Assembly (NCBI RefSeq): GCF_014946725.1
Contig: NZ_JACFXY010000001.1
Location: 248,001 to 312,000, forward strand
Source of the DNA: Mixta mediterraneensis
GTDB lineage: Bacteria > Pseudomonadota > Gammaproteobacteria > Enterobacterales > Enterobacteriaceae
DNA length: 64,000 nt
Direction: 5' to 3'
Shown here: positions 9,225 to 18,800 of the stretch, piece after piece
How positions within the stretch are numbered: the first letter of the stretch is position 1
Layout of the letters: each line of letters begins with the position of its first letter
Position numbers and translations under genes: made by a program
Notes under the pieces: model-generated
What the model was told of the DNA's origin: nothing
Seen by the model: only the letters and a program-made list of their open reading frames with translations
Databases searched by the model: none

Positions 9225-10136
9225 CTACAGCAGCTTCTTCTGTTGCAGCCATTGCGTTGCTACGCTGCTGGCATCTTGTCCGTCCACGGCAATTTTGGCG
9301 TTAAGCTGTTGCAGCGTTTTCTCGTCCAGCGCGCTAAAAACCGGTTTTAGCCAGTTGCCTGCCTCCGGGTAGGCTTTGAGTACCGCTTCACGGATCACCG
9401 GCGTGGGGGCATAAATGGGCTGCACCCCTTTTGGATCGCTCAGCGTTTGTAAACCCAGCGCCGCAACCGGGCCATCAGTACCGTATGCCATTGCCGCGTT
9501 GACGCCCGAGGTTTGCTGTGCGGCTGCACTGATCGTGACTGCCGTATCGCCGCCTGCCAGTGACAGCAGCTGATCCTGCTTGAGGTGAAAACCGTAGGCT
9601 TTTTCAAACGCCGGTAACGTATCGCCGCGTTCAATAAATTCAGCCGACGCTGCCAGTTTGAAAGTGCCGCCTTTTTTCAGATAGCCGCTGAGATCGTCCA
9701 GTGATTTCAACTGATTTTTAGCGGCGAGATCGTTACGCACCGCAATCGTCCAGGTATTATTAGCGGGCGCAGGCGTTAACCAGATCAGATGGTTTTTTTC
9801 GGCATCCAGTTTTTTTACTTTTTCGTAGCCCTGTTGAGCATTTTTCCAGGCGCTGTCTTTCTCATCATTAAAGAAGAAAGCGCCATTGCCAGTGTATTCC
9901 GGGTAAATATCCAGCTCACCGGCGGTAATCGCACCGCGTACAACTTGTGTATTACCTAACTGAATTTTGTTTATGGTTTTGACGCCATGATTTTCCAGCA
10001 CCTGCAAAATGATGTTACCCAGCAGCGAACCTTCAGTATCGATTTTGGAGCCTACGCGCACCGGATCGGCCGCATGGGCGACGCCCAGGCTCAGTAACAG
10101 CGCACTGATGCTTATCCACCCCTGAATTTTTTTCAT
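9225..10136 (-). CDS. osmF: Periplasmic osmoprotectant-binding protein OsmF (YehZ)
   Basis: 303 residues when started at the ATG at 10136, preceded by AAGGA 7 nt away. An in-frame ATG further up (10181) would bury the signal peptide. Residues 1-22 (MKKIQGWISISALLLSLGVA then HA) are a Sec signal peptide cut before ADPVRVGSK. The rest is an OpuAC-type type II binding fold (GNIILQVLENHGVKTINKIQ, ELDIYPEYTGNGAFFF). First gene of the osmF-yehY-yehX-yehW operon and divergent from the MFS gene at 10339. Confidence 0.94.
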   Translation of the reverse strand: MKKIQGWISISALLLSLGVAHAADPVRVGSKIDTEGSLLGNIILQVLENHGVKTINKIQLGNTQVVRGAITAGELDIYPEYTGNGAFFFNDEKDSAWKNAQQGYEKVKKLDAEKNHLIWLTPAPANNTWTIAVRNDLAAKNQLKSLDDLSGYLKKGGTFKLAASAEFIERGDTLPAFEKAYGFHLKQDQLLSLAGGDTAVTISAAAQQTSGVNAAMAYGTDGPVAALGLQTLSDPKGVQPIYAPTPVIREAVLKAYPEAGNWLKPVFSALDEKTLQQLNAKIAVDGQDASSVATQWLQQKKLL

Positions 10137-10280
10137 TACGTATTCCTTGTTCTTAGAAAGAGAGCTTTTAGTCATATGCATTAAAAGCGTAGCCTGGCAC
10201 TGCCGTTGCGTGACAGACGATCATTGATTCGGTTAACAGTTTCAGACCATTGGGATCTGACTTATAACTGAATGGAATTT

Positions 10281-10292
10281 ACGTCTAGACGT
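10281..10292. promoter_or_regulatory. Perfect 12-bp palindrome upstream of the MFS gene
   Basis: ACGTCTAGACGT is its own reverse complement and lies 47 bp before the MFS start, in the 200-bp divergent region with osmF. The GTCTAGAC core resembles half-site spacing used by GntR/FadR-type repressors. No regulator gene is next to it. This is a candidate operator only. Confidence 0.35.
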
Positions 10293-10338
10293 CCGCAGAT
10301 TATTCTGCTTACCCAGTTTAATAAGAACAGACAACATC

Positions 10339-11808
10339 ATGTCCGACTTAACATCTTCAGCCCATGTGGCAACAGCAGGGAGCGCGCCTACGGGCGAAAC
10401 GCAATGGATCCGCAGCGCGTCAGACGTTTCAAATCTGATCAATCATAGCGATAACGCCCGTAATAACGCACGCATCGTGGTGGCTATCGCCCTCGGCGGG
10501 GTATTTCTCGATGCCTACGATTTGGGCGCGCTGGCGTTCGGTATCAAAGATATGGCGCGGGAATTTAATCTGTCTCCGACCGGCACGGGTTTGGTGGCCT
10601 CATCCATCACCTTCGGCGCGATTGTTGGTGCGTTGATTGGTGGCTACCTCACCGACAAAATCGGCCGTTATCGTGTATTTATGGCCGACATGTTTTTCTT
10701 TGTAGTGGCCGCGCTGGCTTGTGCCTTTGCGCCGAATGAATACGTGCTTGGTGGCGCTCGCTTTGTGATGGGATTGGGCGTTGGCATTGATCTACCGGTG
10801 GCGATGGCATTCCTGGCGGAATTTTCGAAGCTGCGTGGCAAAGGCAATAAAGCCGCCAGCGTGGCGATGTGGTGTCCAACCTGGTACGCCGCCATCAGTA
10901 TCTCTTATCTGCTGGTGCTGCTGCTGTACGGCGTCTTGCCGGAAAGTCACGCCGACTGGCTGTGGCGCTTAATCCTTGGTTTCGGCGCCGTGCCCGCGAT
11001 TCTGATCATCGCCATTCGCAGCCGCTATATGAGCGAATCGCCGGTTTGGGCTGCTAATCAGGGCGATTTGCAAGGAGCCGCCAGTATCCTGCGTAGCGCG
11101 TGGAATATTAATGCCCAGGTGGCGAAAGATGCATCCCTGACGCCAGAAAAACCCGCACGCCGCGCCAGCTGGCGCAACTATAGCGCGCTGTTACAGGGCA
11201 TCTATCTGCGTCGTACCCTGCTGGCTACCATCACCTCGATTGCATCGTCGTTTGCTTATAACGCAGTGGCTTTTGGCCTGCCGGTGATTATTTCCAGTTT
11301 CTTTGCCCAGTCTATGCTAACCACAATTTTGGTTTCGCTGGCGCTGAACCTGCTGTTTGCCTTTATCGGTGGGGTGCTTGCGGTACGTCTGGTGCCGCGT
11401 CTCGGTGCGTGGAAGATGTCGGTGGTGGGTTATAGCTGTCAATGTATTGCGCTGCTGGGGCTGGCCTTAATCGGTCGCCCGGAAGGCGGCCAGGAAGCGG
11501 CACTGGCTATCGCTATGCTGGCGCTGTTCCTGTTTGGCCAGGGCTTTGGTCCAGGTTCGCATACCATGACGTTTGCTTCACTGAGTTACCCGACGTCACT
11601 GCGTGGCGTAGGAGTCGGATTTAACCAAACGTTGATGCGCGGCAGCTCAACGGTATCCCTGTTTCTGTTCCCGGTGTTAGTCGCCGCGTTGGGTACCGGC
11701 GTGTTTTGGGTGATCTTCCTGGCTCCGCTGGCCGGCTTACTGGCACTGCTGGCGATTCGCAGGGAACCGTCAGGCTATGATGTGGATGCGGAAGATTTTA
11801 ATCAGTAA
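10339..11808 (+). CDS. Major facilitator superfamily transporter (metabolite:H+ symporter type)
   Basis: 489 residues with a roughly 45-residue soluble N-terminus, then 12 predicted membrane helices. Motif A of the MFS is present as GGYLTDKIGRYR after helix 2. The first-helix GVFLDAYDLGALAFGIKDMA and helix-4 RFVMGLGVGIDLPVAMAFLA are typical of the sugar/aromatic-acid symporter branch. A long cytoplasmic loop separates helices 6 and 7. The substrate cannot be told. No convincing Shine-Dalgarno precedes the ATG. A strong terminator follows at 11816, so it is a single-gene unit. Confidence 0.85.
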   Translation: MSDLTSSAHVATAGSAPTGETQWIRSASDVSNLINHSDNARNNARIVVAIALGGVFLDAYDLGALAFGIKDMAREFNLSPTGTGLVASSITFGAIVGALIGGYLTDKIGRYRVFMADMFFFVVAALACAFAPNEYVLGGARFVMGLGVGIDLPVAMAFLAEFSKLRGKGNKAASVAMWCPTWYAAISISYLLVLLLYGVLPESHADWLWRLILGFGAVPAILIIAIRSRYMSESPVWAANQGDLQGAASILRSAWNINAQVAKDASLTPEKPARRASWRNYSALLQGIYLRRTLLATITSIASSFAYNAVAFGLPVIISSFFAQSMLTTILVSLALNLLFAFIGGVLAVRLVPRLGAWKMSVVGYSCQCIALLGLALIGRPEGGQEAALAIAMLALFLFGQGFGPGSHTMTFASLSYPTSLRGVGVGFNQTLMRGSSTVSLFLFPVLVAALGTGVFWVIFLAPLAGLLALLAIRREPSGYDVDAEDFNQ

Positions 11809-11815
11809 GCGACAG

Positions 11816-11842
11816 GCCGCACCCAATGAGGTGCGGCTTTTT
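11816..11842 (+). terminator. Rho-independent terminator of the MFS gene
   Basis: GCCGCACC and GGTGCGGC pair around a 6-nt loop and are followed by TTTTTAT. It starts 7 bp after the MFS stop codon. The convergent idi gene ends at 11841, so the site may serve both directions. Confidence 0.85.
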
Positions 11843-12377
11843 ATGAAGCAGGAAAGCTAAACGCGTCGAGACAGGCCGGGATACGCGGAAAGGTATATAA
11901 AAACCACGGCGTGAACTGTTGCGGATTCTGCGTCATTTGCTGCTGGATTTCCTGAACCGAACGATAGTCAAACGCATCCGCTTCCTGCGGATTAAGATTC
12001 GGCATTTCATCGCAGACGGCAAAAAAGACGTGCCCGTATTCGTGTTCGGTCAGTCCATTGCTCAGCGGCAGGTTGTAGCTCAACTCAAATATCGGCGTTA
12101 GCGAGACATTCATCCCCATCTCTTCACGCAGGCGACGTTCAGCCGCATCCTGCGTTGATTCATGCGGATAAGGATGACCGCAGCAGGTGTTGCTCCATAA
12201 TCCACCGCAGTGATATTTATTGCTGGCGCGACGCTGCAGCAGCAACTCATGCCGGGAGTTGAATACATAAACCGTTACCGCACGATGTAATAATCCCTTC
12301 TCATGCACTTCCAGCTTTTCCATTTTGCCAGTGGGGCGATCAAGATGGTCGACGAGGATAACTTCAATAACAGACAT
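11841..12377 (-). CDS. idi: Isopentenyl-diphosphate delta-isomerase type I
   Basis: 178 residues. It interconverts IPP and DMAPP in isoprenoid synthesis. The catalytic cysteine is in SNTCCGHPYPHES (Cys65/66 with His68), the metal-binding histidines are at 25 and about 31, and the Nudix-like helix is ESTQDAAERRLREEMGM. The HEYGHVFFAV segment carries the second catalytic Glu. It is close to E. coli Idi in length (182). The gene stands alone, with no carotenoid genes beside it in this window. Confidence 0.95.
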   Translation of the reverse strand: MSVIEVILVDHLDRPTGKMEKLEVHEKGLLHRAVTVYVFNSRHELLLQRRASNKYHCGGLWSNTCCGHPYPHESTQDAAERRLREEMGMNVSLTPIFELSYNLPLSNGLTEHEYGHVFFAVCDEMPNLNPQEADAFDYRSVQEIQQQMTQNPQQFTPWFLYTFPRIPACLDAFSFPAS

Positions 12378-12531
12378 GTCGGTTCCTTGCGATTAATCCT
12401 AACTATTTTGGCACAGGATGTGGGGTTTGCAGCGCATAAAATCGTGCTTTTTCTGAGGAGGCCGTATCAGCCACGGCTTGCGGATGGGGAACGTTATTCA
12501 GGCCAGCGGGATAGCTGACCTGTTGAAACAA

Positions 12532-14427
12532 TTACAGCCTGAAGCTTTGCACTATTGATTCCAGCTGCACGCTTTGCGTTTCCATTGCCTGAGCGGCGGC
12601 AGAAACCTGCTCAACCAGGACGGCGTTCTGCTGCGTGGTGCCGTCCAGCTGAGTAATGGCGACGTTAACCTGCTCAATACCCATACTCTGCTCCCGACTG
12701 GCCGACATGATTTCACCTATTAATGTGGTCACGCTACTGACGCCCTGCATCAGCTCATCCATGGTGTTACCCGCCTGCTCTACCAGCTGGCTACCGGTAT
12801 CGATATTGGCTACCGACTCTTCAATGAGCTTTTTGATTTCACGCGCCGAATTCGCCGAGCGTTGCGCCAGGTTACGCACTTCTGACGCCACCACTGCGAA
12901 GCCGCGGCCTTGTTCACCGGCTCGCGCCGCCTCTACCGCCGCGTTCAGTGCGAGAATATTGGTCTGGAATGCAATGCTGTCGATGACGCTAATAATATCT
13001 ACGACTTTACGTGACGAGTGATGGATCTCGCCCATGGTGCTGACCACCTGACCTACCACGTCGGTGCCACGCGCCGCGACTTTTGACGCATCGTCTGCCA
13101 GTTGGTTGGCGTGAGTCGCATTATCCGCGTTTTGACGTACCGTGCCGGTCAGTTGCTCCATGGATGCCGCCGTTTCGACAATCGAACTGGCCTGATCTTC
13201 CGTACGCGACGACAGATTGGCGTTGCCGCTGGCGATTTCACGCGAGGCTGCGCTAATCGTCAGCGCACTTTCACCCACCTGGCGCATCAGCCCTTGCAGG
13301 TAGCTAATAAACTGGTTGAAGCTTTGTGCCACCGCGTTGAACTCTGGGCTGCTGCTGGCGGGCAAACGCTGGGTTAAATCGGCGCCTCCCATCGATAACG
13401 CTTCGATATTTTTATTCAGCACATTAAGGCGTTTCATCATAGTGCGCACAAAACCGAGTAACACCAGTAACAAAATCGCCGCCAGCGGGATCTGCACCAG
13501 ACCAAGACACGTCAACATCGTGTTGGATTGCGCATTCAACAGACTGGTTGGTACGCTACTGGCGAGATACCACGGGCTGCCAGGAATGGCTTGCAGCAAC
13601 AAGCTTTGCTGACCATTGTCGCTGTCAAAAGTGGTTTCTGCTGGTTGAGTTCCGGCATCCGCCAGCATCGCCTTTAACGGCGCGGCCATCGGCATTTTCA
13701 GGTCGGCCAGGTTCTCCAGCTTCGGTGTGGCGCCCACCAGCGCGGCATTACCGACGACTTTACCGTCGGCTTCAACGATCAGTACCTTGCCGTGGATCGC
13801 TTCGCCCATCTGCTTGGCTAACTGATTAAAGAAGCCGAGGGTGACGTCAATCGTCGCAACCCCCCATACGGAGCCACCGCGATAAATCGCCATGGCACAG
13901 TTAGTACGCGGCTGCGGGCTGGCGGCATCCTGATACGCTTTTGCCCAGGCGCACTGGCCTTTTGCCGCTGCCATACCGTCTTTATACCACGGCTGCTCCC
14001 AGTATTTATCGGCCGCCTCTGAGTTCCAGTAAGTGTTTACCCGTAGTTGATTACTGGCATCACGAGCAAAAAAGCTGCTGGCTTTCTCTTTGTCTGCGTC
14101 ACGGCGATTCGGTAACGGCCAGATGCCGCCGCCGAAGACATTGCTGTCTTGATATTGGTTAACCAGAGCAGGCAACACGGTCTCGATGGTGGCGCTTTCC
14201 ATAACGGATGCGGCTTCAGTAATGGCACGTTGCTGCGCCTGCACCCGGTTCATCTGTTCAACGATGCTACTGGCGAGCGAGTTAACCTGGTAACGCACCA
14301 GCCGACTTTCATTGTGGATCAGCTGTGGTGCGACAAACTGGTTGATCACTAATACGGTAATCAACATCAGCAAAATAAAGAACGCGATGAGTGTTGCGGT
14401 GAAGCGGGATTGGGTTGTTTTGAACAT
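12532..14427 (-). CDS. Methyl-accepting chemotaxis protein with periplasmic cache-type sensor
   Basis: From the ATG at 14427 (GAGG 7-8 nt upstream) the receptor has 631 residues. A first membrane helix (about 8-30) is followed by a roughly 270-residue periplasmic dCache-like domain (GIWPLPN, NTYWNSEAADKYWEQPWYKD, and WGVATIDVTLGFFN). A second helix (about 305-330) leads to a HAMP and the signalling domain, with the conserved tip IAFQTNILALNAAVEAARAG and EQGRGFAVVASEVRNLAQRS. The C-terminus ends VQLESIVQSFRL and lacks the NWETF tether for CheR/CheB. Ligand unknown. Confidence 0.9.
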   Translation of the reverse strand: MFKTTQSRFTATLIAFFILLMLITVLVINQFVAPQLIHNESRLVRYQVNSLASSIVEQMNRVQAQQRAITEAASVMESATIETVLPALVNQYQDSNVFGGGIWPLPNRRDADKEKASSFFARDASNQLRVNTYWNSEAADKYWEQPWYKDGMAAAKGQCAWAKAYQDAASPQPRTNCAMAIYRGGSVWGVATIDVTLGFFNQLAKQMGEAIHGKVLIVEADGKVVGNAALVGATPKLENLADLKMPMAAPLKAMLADAGTQPAETTFDSDNGQQSLLLQAIPGSPWYLASSVPTSLLNAQSNTMLTCLGLVQIPLAAILLLVLLGFVRTMMKRLNVLNKNIEALSMGGADLTQRLPASSSPEFNAVAQSFNQFISYLQGLMRQVGESALTISAASREIASGNANLSSRTEDQASSIVETAASMEQLTGTVRQNADNATHANQLADDASKVAARGTDVVGQVVSTMGEIHHSSRKVVDIISVIDSIAFQTNILALNAAVEAARAGEQGRGFAVVASEVRNLAQRSANSAREIKKLIEESVANIDTGSQLVEQAGNTMDELMQGVSSVTTLIGEIMSASREQSMGIEQVNVAITQLDGTTQQNAVLVEQVSAAAQAMETQSVQLESIVQSFRL

Positions 14428-14587
14428 CTTTGTTCCCTCAAGCCTGGTGCGGCGCAATTGCCTGATCCGATTTAACGGCTTGCGGCTGGAGAACTTGAGA
14501 CAGAGAAGATCACAGTTTGGAGAAATTATTGATTAGGGTGAGAATTTAGTTTGCGGGGATCAGGAATATCTCCCACAAACTAAAAAA

Positions 14588-15608
14588 TTATTCCGCCGAA
14601 TCCACGACCTGCTGCCTTGGCCGGAAAATGTGATTGCTCCCTTGCGCGGTCAGCAATTCGCGTAGACGCTGGCCGCCATGCTCATCTGCCTGAGCGAAAA
14701 TCCGCTCGGCTTCCGTTACGGGGGTGGCCCACAGTAATTTAGGCCGGTCACTGTCGCGTTTCGGTAATTTAAACTGCGCTTTATCTTCTGCCAGCTCGTT
14801 CGCCAGCAAAAAACTTTCAAAACCAACCGGCGCAACTTCTGACGCTAACGTATGCCCTTCGCCCAGCCATGTCAGGCGTGCCCAGGGAAGATGAACAAAC
14901 TCTGCCAACGCGCTGGCCATTTGTACCGCGTTACCTTCCGTCATCACTTCGCCGTCAACCGCCATCGCCAGTTCAACCCGGCGATACTGAGGAGCCAGCT
15001 CATCAAACAGATAATCCACTTGCGGCATAGGACGAATGCTCATCCCCAGCGTCAGGAAATACCACGCGCCCTGATACCAGTGCTGGGAAATCGCCATAGG
15101 TGGCCAGCTTCCCTGATCGATAGCGTAATATTTTACCGACTCGCCGAAGTGCGCCTGATAACACGCCATCAAATCTTTTTGCACCCTGTCCCATTCGCTG
15201 CCGTCGTGCCATTCGCGCCAAAACTGACGCTGCTGTACGGCACGGGCATAGTAATCATTGGTAGATGCGGAACCCAGCGGCGCAGTCAGCCGGTTCTTTT
15301 TAATGCAGCCTGCGGAAAAGCTGACCTGTTTGTCCTGATACAGGCTCCACCCTGGGATCACCGCCAGCAGTTGGCCGTAATACCACAGTGCAGCGCCATC
15401 ATCACTCGGTTCCCACAGCACCTGCAAACCCGCAGGATCGAGTGCCGGCTCGGCTTCCAGCGTGCGGCAAAACTCTGCGCTCAGTAGCGGTGCAATACCC
15501 TGCTCCATCGCTTCGCGATCTTCCTGGGCGGGCGCGGGCGCAAGATTACGCAGCCAGCAACCGCGCACTGCATACTGACTGCGAAACAGATCCGTCGGCC
15601 AGATGTAG
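14588..15608 (-). pseudogene. SUFU (suppressor of fused) domain protein, 3' part of a gene split by IS21
   Basis: The frame continues upstream of 15568 without a stop as far as the IS boundary at 15608. Removing the element and one ATGTAG copy joins it exactly to the 5' part at 17576-17664, giving a 370-codon open frame (1110 bp). The mature region contains WPPMAISQHWYQGAWYFLTL and GMSIRPMPQVDYLFDELAPQ then YRRVELAMAV, which I recognise as a bacterial SUFU-domain protein. These bacterial proteins have no settled function; some sit with toxin-immunity genes, but nothing of that kind is adjacent here. The family call is by eye. Confidence 0.65.
15603..15608. repeat. Target-site duplication, left copy (ATGTAG)
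   Basis: ATGTAG directly abuts the left IS end and recurs directly after the right end. Deleting the element with one copy restores the SUFU-domain reading frame, which proves these are the duplicated target bases. Confidence 0.9.
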
Positions 15609-15696
15609 TGTCGCTACCGATGTAAAACTGGCCCACCTGCCGATGTAAATCTGACCCACCTAGGGTAAAAATGGCAGTTTTAAGGCACTGCCAATG

Positions 15697-17507
<1,811 letters not shown>

Positions 17508-17569
17508 TTCAAAGGGGGTGGGTCAGTTTTACTTTGGCAGGGTGGGTCAGAATTCGATCGGTATTGACA

Positions 17570-17575
17570 ATGTAG
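17570..17575. repeat. Target-site duplication, right copy (ATGTAG)
   Basis: Second copy of the 6-bp duplication, directly after the right IS end (ATTGACA). Confidence 0.9.
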
Positions 17576-17664
17576 AAATAAGCGGTGCGCGCATTTTGCT
17601 CGACAATCGCTGTCAGGGTATGTTGCTGATTGTGGACTTCAGCAATCAGGGGTTGATACGTCAT
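17576..17664 (-). pseudogene. SUFU domain protein, 5' fragment beyond the IS21 element
   Basis: The start ATG (17662-17664 on the plus strand) has GAGG 5 nt upstream and encodes MTYQPLIAEVHNQQHTLTAI then VEQNARTAYFYI up to the insertion point. Fused to the part at 14588-15608 it reads RTAYFYIWPTDLFRSQYAV without interruption. As it stands, translation enters the IS and the product would lose everything after about residue 30. Confidence 0.8.
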
Positions 17665-17866
17665 AGAGCCTCAACAAAGCGGGAGGAATTCTTTTTCCCC
17701 GAGATTAGAGCAGGATCCTGACTGCTGCCACATGAGGCAAGGGTAAAACTCTCAAAGTGTGAAAAGCACAGTTTAAGGCAGGCGGTTTAAAGCCAATTCG
17801 TTATAAGCCCTCAACCTGCCCATTGTCTGTAGGTACGTTAAACCGGTAAGCGAGCCTGGCAGAATA

Positions 17867-18736
17867 TTAAGGCTCTCTTCCCATCCGCAGCATAGCGCGC
17901 TGATAAGCGCCACGCTGAATTGACCAGCGCAAGGTGCCAGCAACCAGATTAATTTGCCGATCAAGCCAGTATTGCTGCCAGCGACCAACACGATAACCTG
18001 ACATTTGCTGCGCCCAGTCCGGCATCAAACTTATTCCCGCTTTCAGCATAACATTCATCACCGGCCTGGCCTGCCAGCCTGGTGCAGGCGCGTTCATCAG
18101 CGTGTGCGTGACGTCGGCGGTGCGCGCATCAAAGCGCAATTCGCTACGCATGACCTGCAGATAATGTTCGACTTCCGCGCAACTTTTAGGCACCTGCTGC
18201 GCGCCCAGTGCTTCGGCGATACTAGCCGCCTCATGGTAGTAGCGGTCTTGCTCGGGCAGCGTAAGAGAGGGATTTTTATAGCGCAGGTGAGCGGCAAGGA
18301 ATCGACTGGTTTCTGCTACGTGCACCCATGTCAGTAAGTGCGGATCGCTGGCGGCATAAGGTTTGCCTGCGCTATCAACGCCGGTCACTTTCAGGTGGAT
18401 ACGCTTTACCCGCTCAATAAGTAGCTGCCCATCGTGGCGGTTACCAAAGGTAGTTACCGCAATGAACTGGCTGGTACGACGCAATCGTCCCAGCATATCT
18501 TCACGAAAGTTTGAATGGTCCCACACGCCTGCCAGCGCGGCGGGATGCAGCATTTGCAGCAGTAGCGCGCTGATACCGCCACACATCATCGAAGTGAAAT
18601 CGCCATGTACACGCCAGATAATGCTGTCCGGGCCAAACAGACCTGGATCGCCGGGTGGCTGAGAAATGTCGAATTCGTTAAGTGAGAGGCCGTTCAGACG
18701 AAAGACGTGTTGCTGAATGCGTTGCCGAATGTTCAT
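17867..18736 (-). CDS. MpaB-family oxygenase-like protein (DUF2236)
   Basis: 289 residues from the ATG at 18736. A longer frame reaches 18823 but adds an unlikely Cys/Arg-rich leader that overlaps bglX. Recognisable parts are SIIWRVHGDFTSMMCGGISA with LLLQMLHPAALAGVWDHSNF, and HLLTWVHVAETSRFLAAHLR with conserved His residues. These match the MpaB/latex-clearing-protein superfamily, a group of haem-binding oxygenases whose bacterial members mostly have no known substrate. It lies 64 bp downstream of bglX on the same strand. No signal peptide is seen. Confidence 0.75.
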   Translation of the reverse strand: MNIRQRIQQHVFRLNGLSLNEFDISQPPGDPGLFGPDSIIWRVHGDFTSMMCGGISALLLQMLHPAALAGVWDHSNFREDMLGRLRRTSQFIAVTTFGNRHDGQLLIERVKRIHLKVTGVDSAGKPYAASDPHLLTWVHVAETSRFLAAHLRYKNPSLTLPEQDRYYHEAASIAEALGAQQVPKSCAEVEHYLQVMRSELRFDARTADVTHTLMNAPAPGWQARPVMNVMLKAGISLMPDWAQQMSGYRVGRWQQYWLDRQINLVAGTLRWSIQRGAYQRAMLRMGREP

Positions 18737-18800
18737 GTTATATCGTGTGCGTTGCTCCCTTACTTCATCATAAGCATAAAGAGCAACGCACCTCCGCCTC

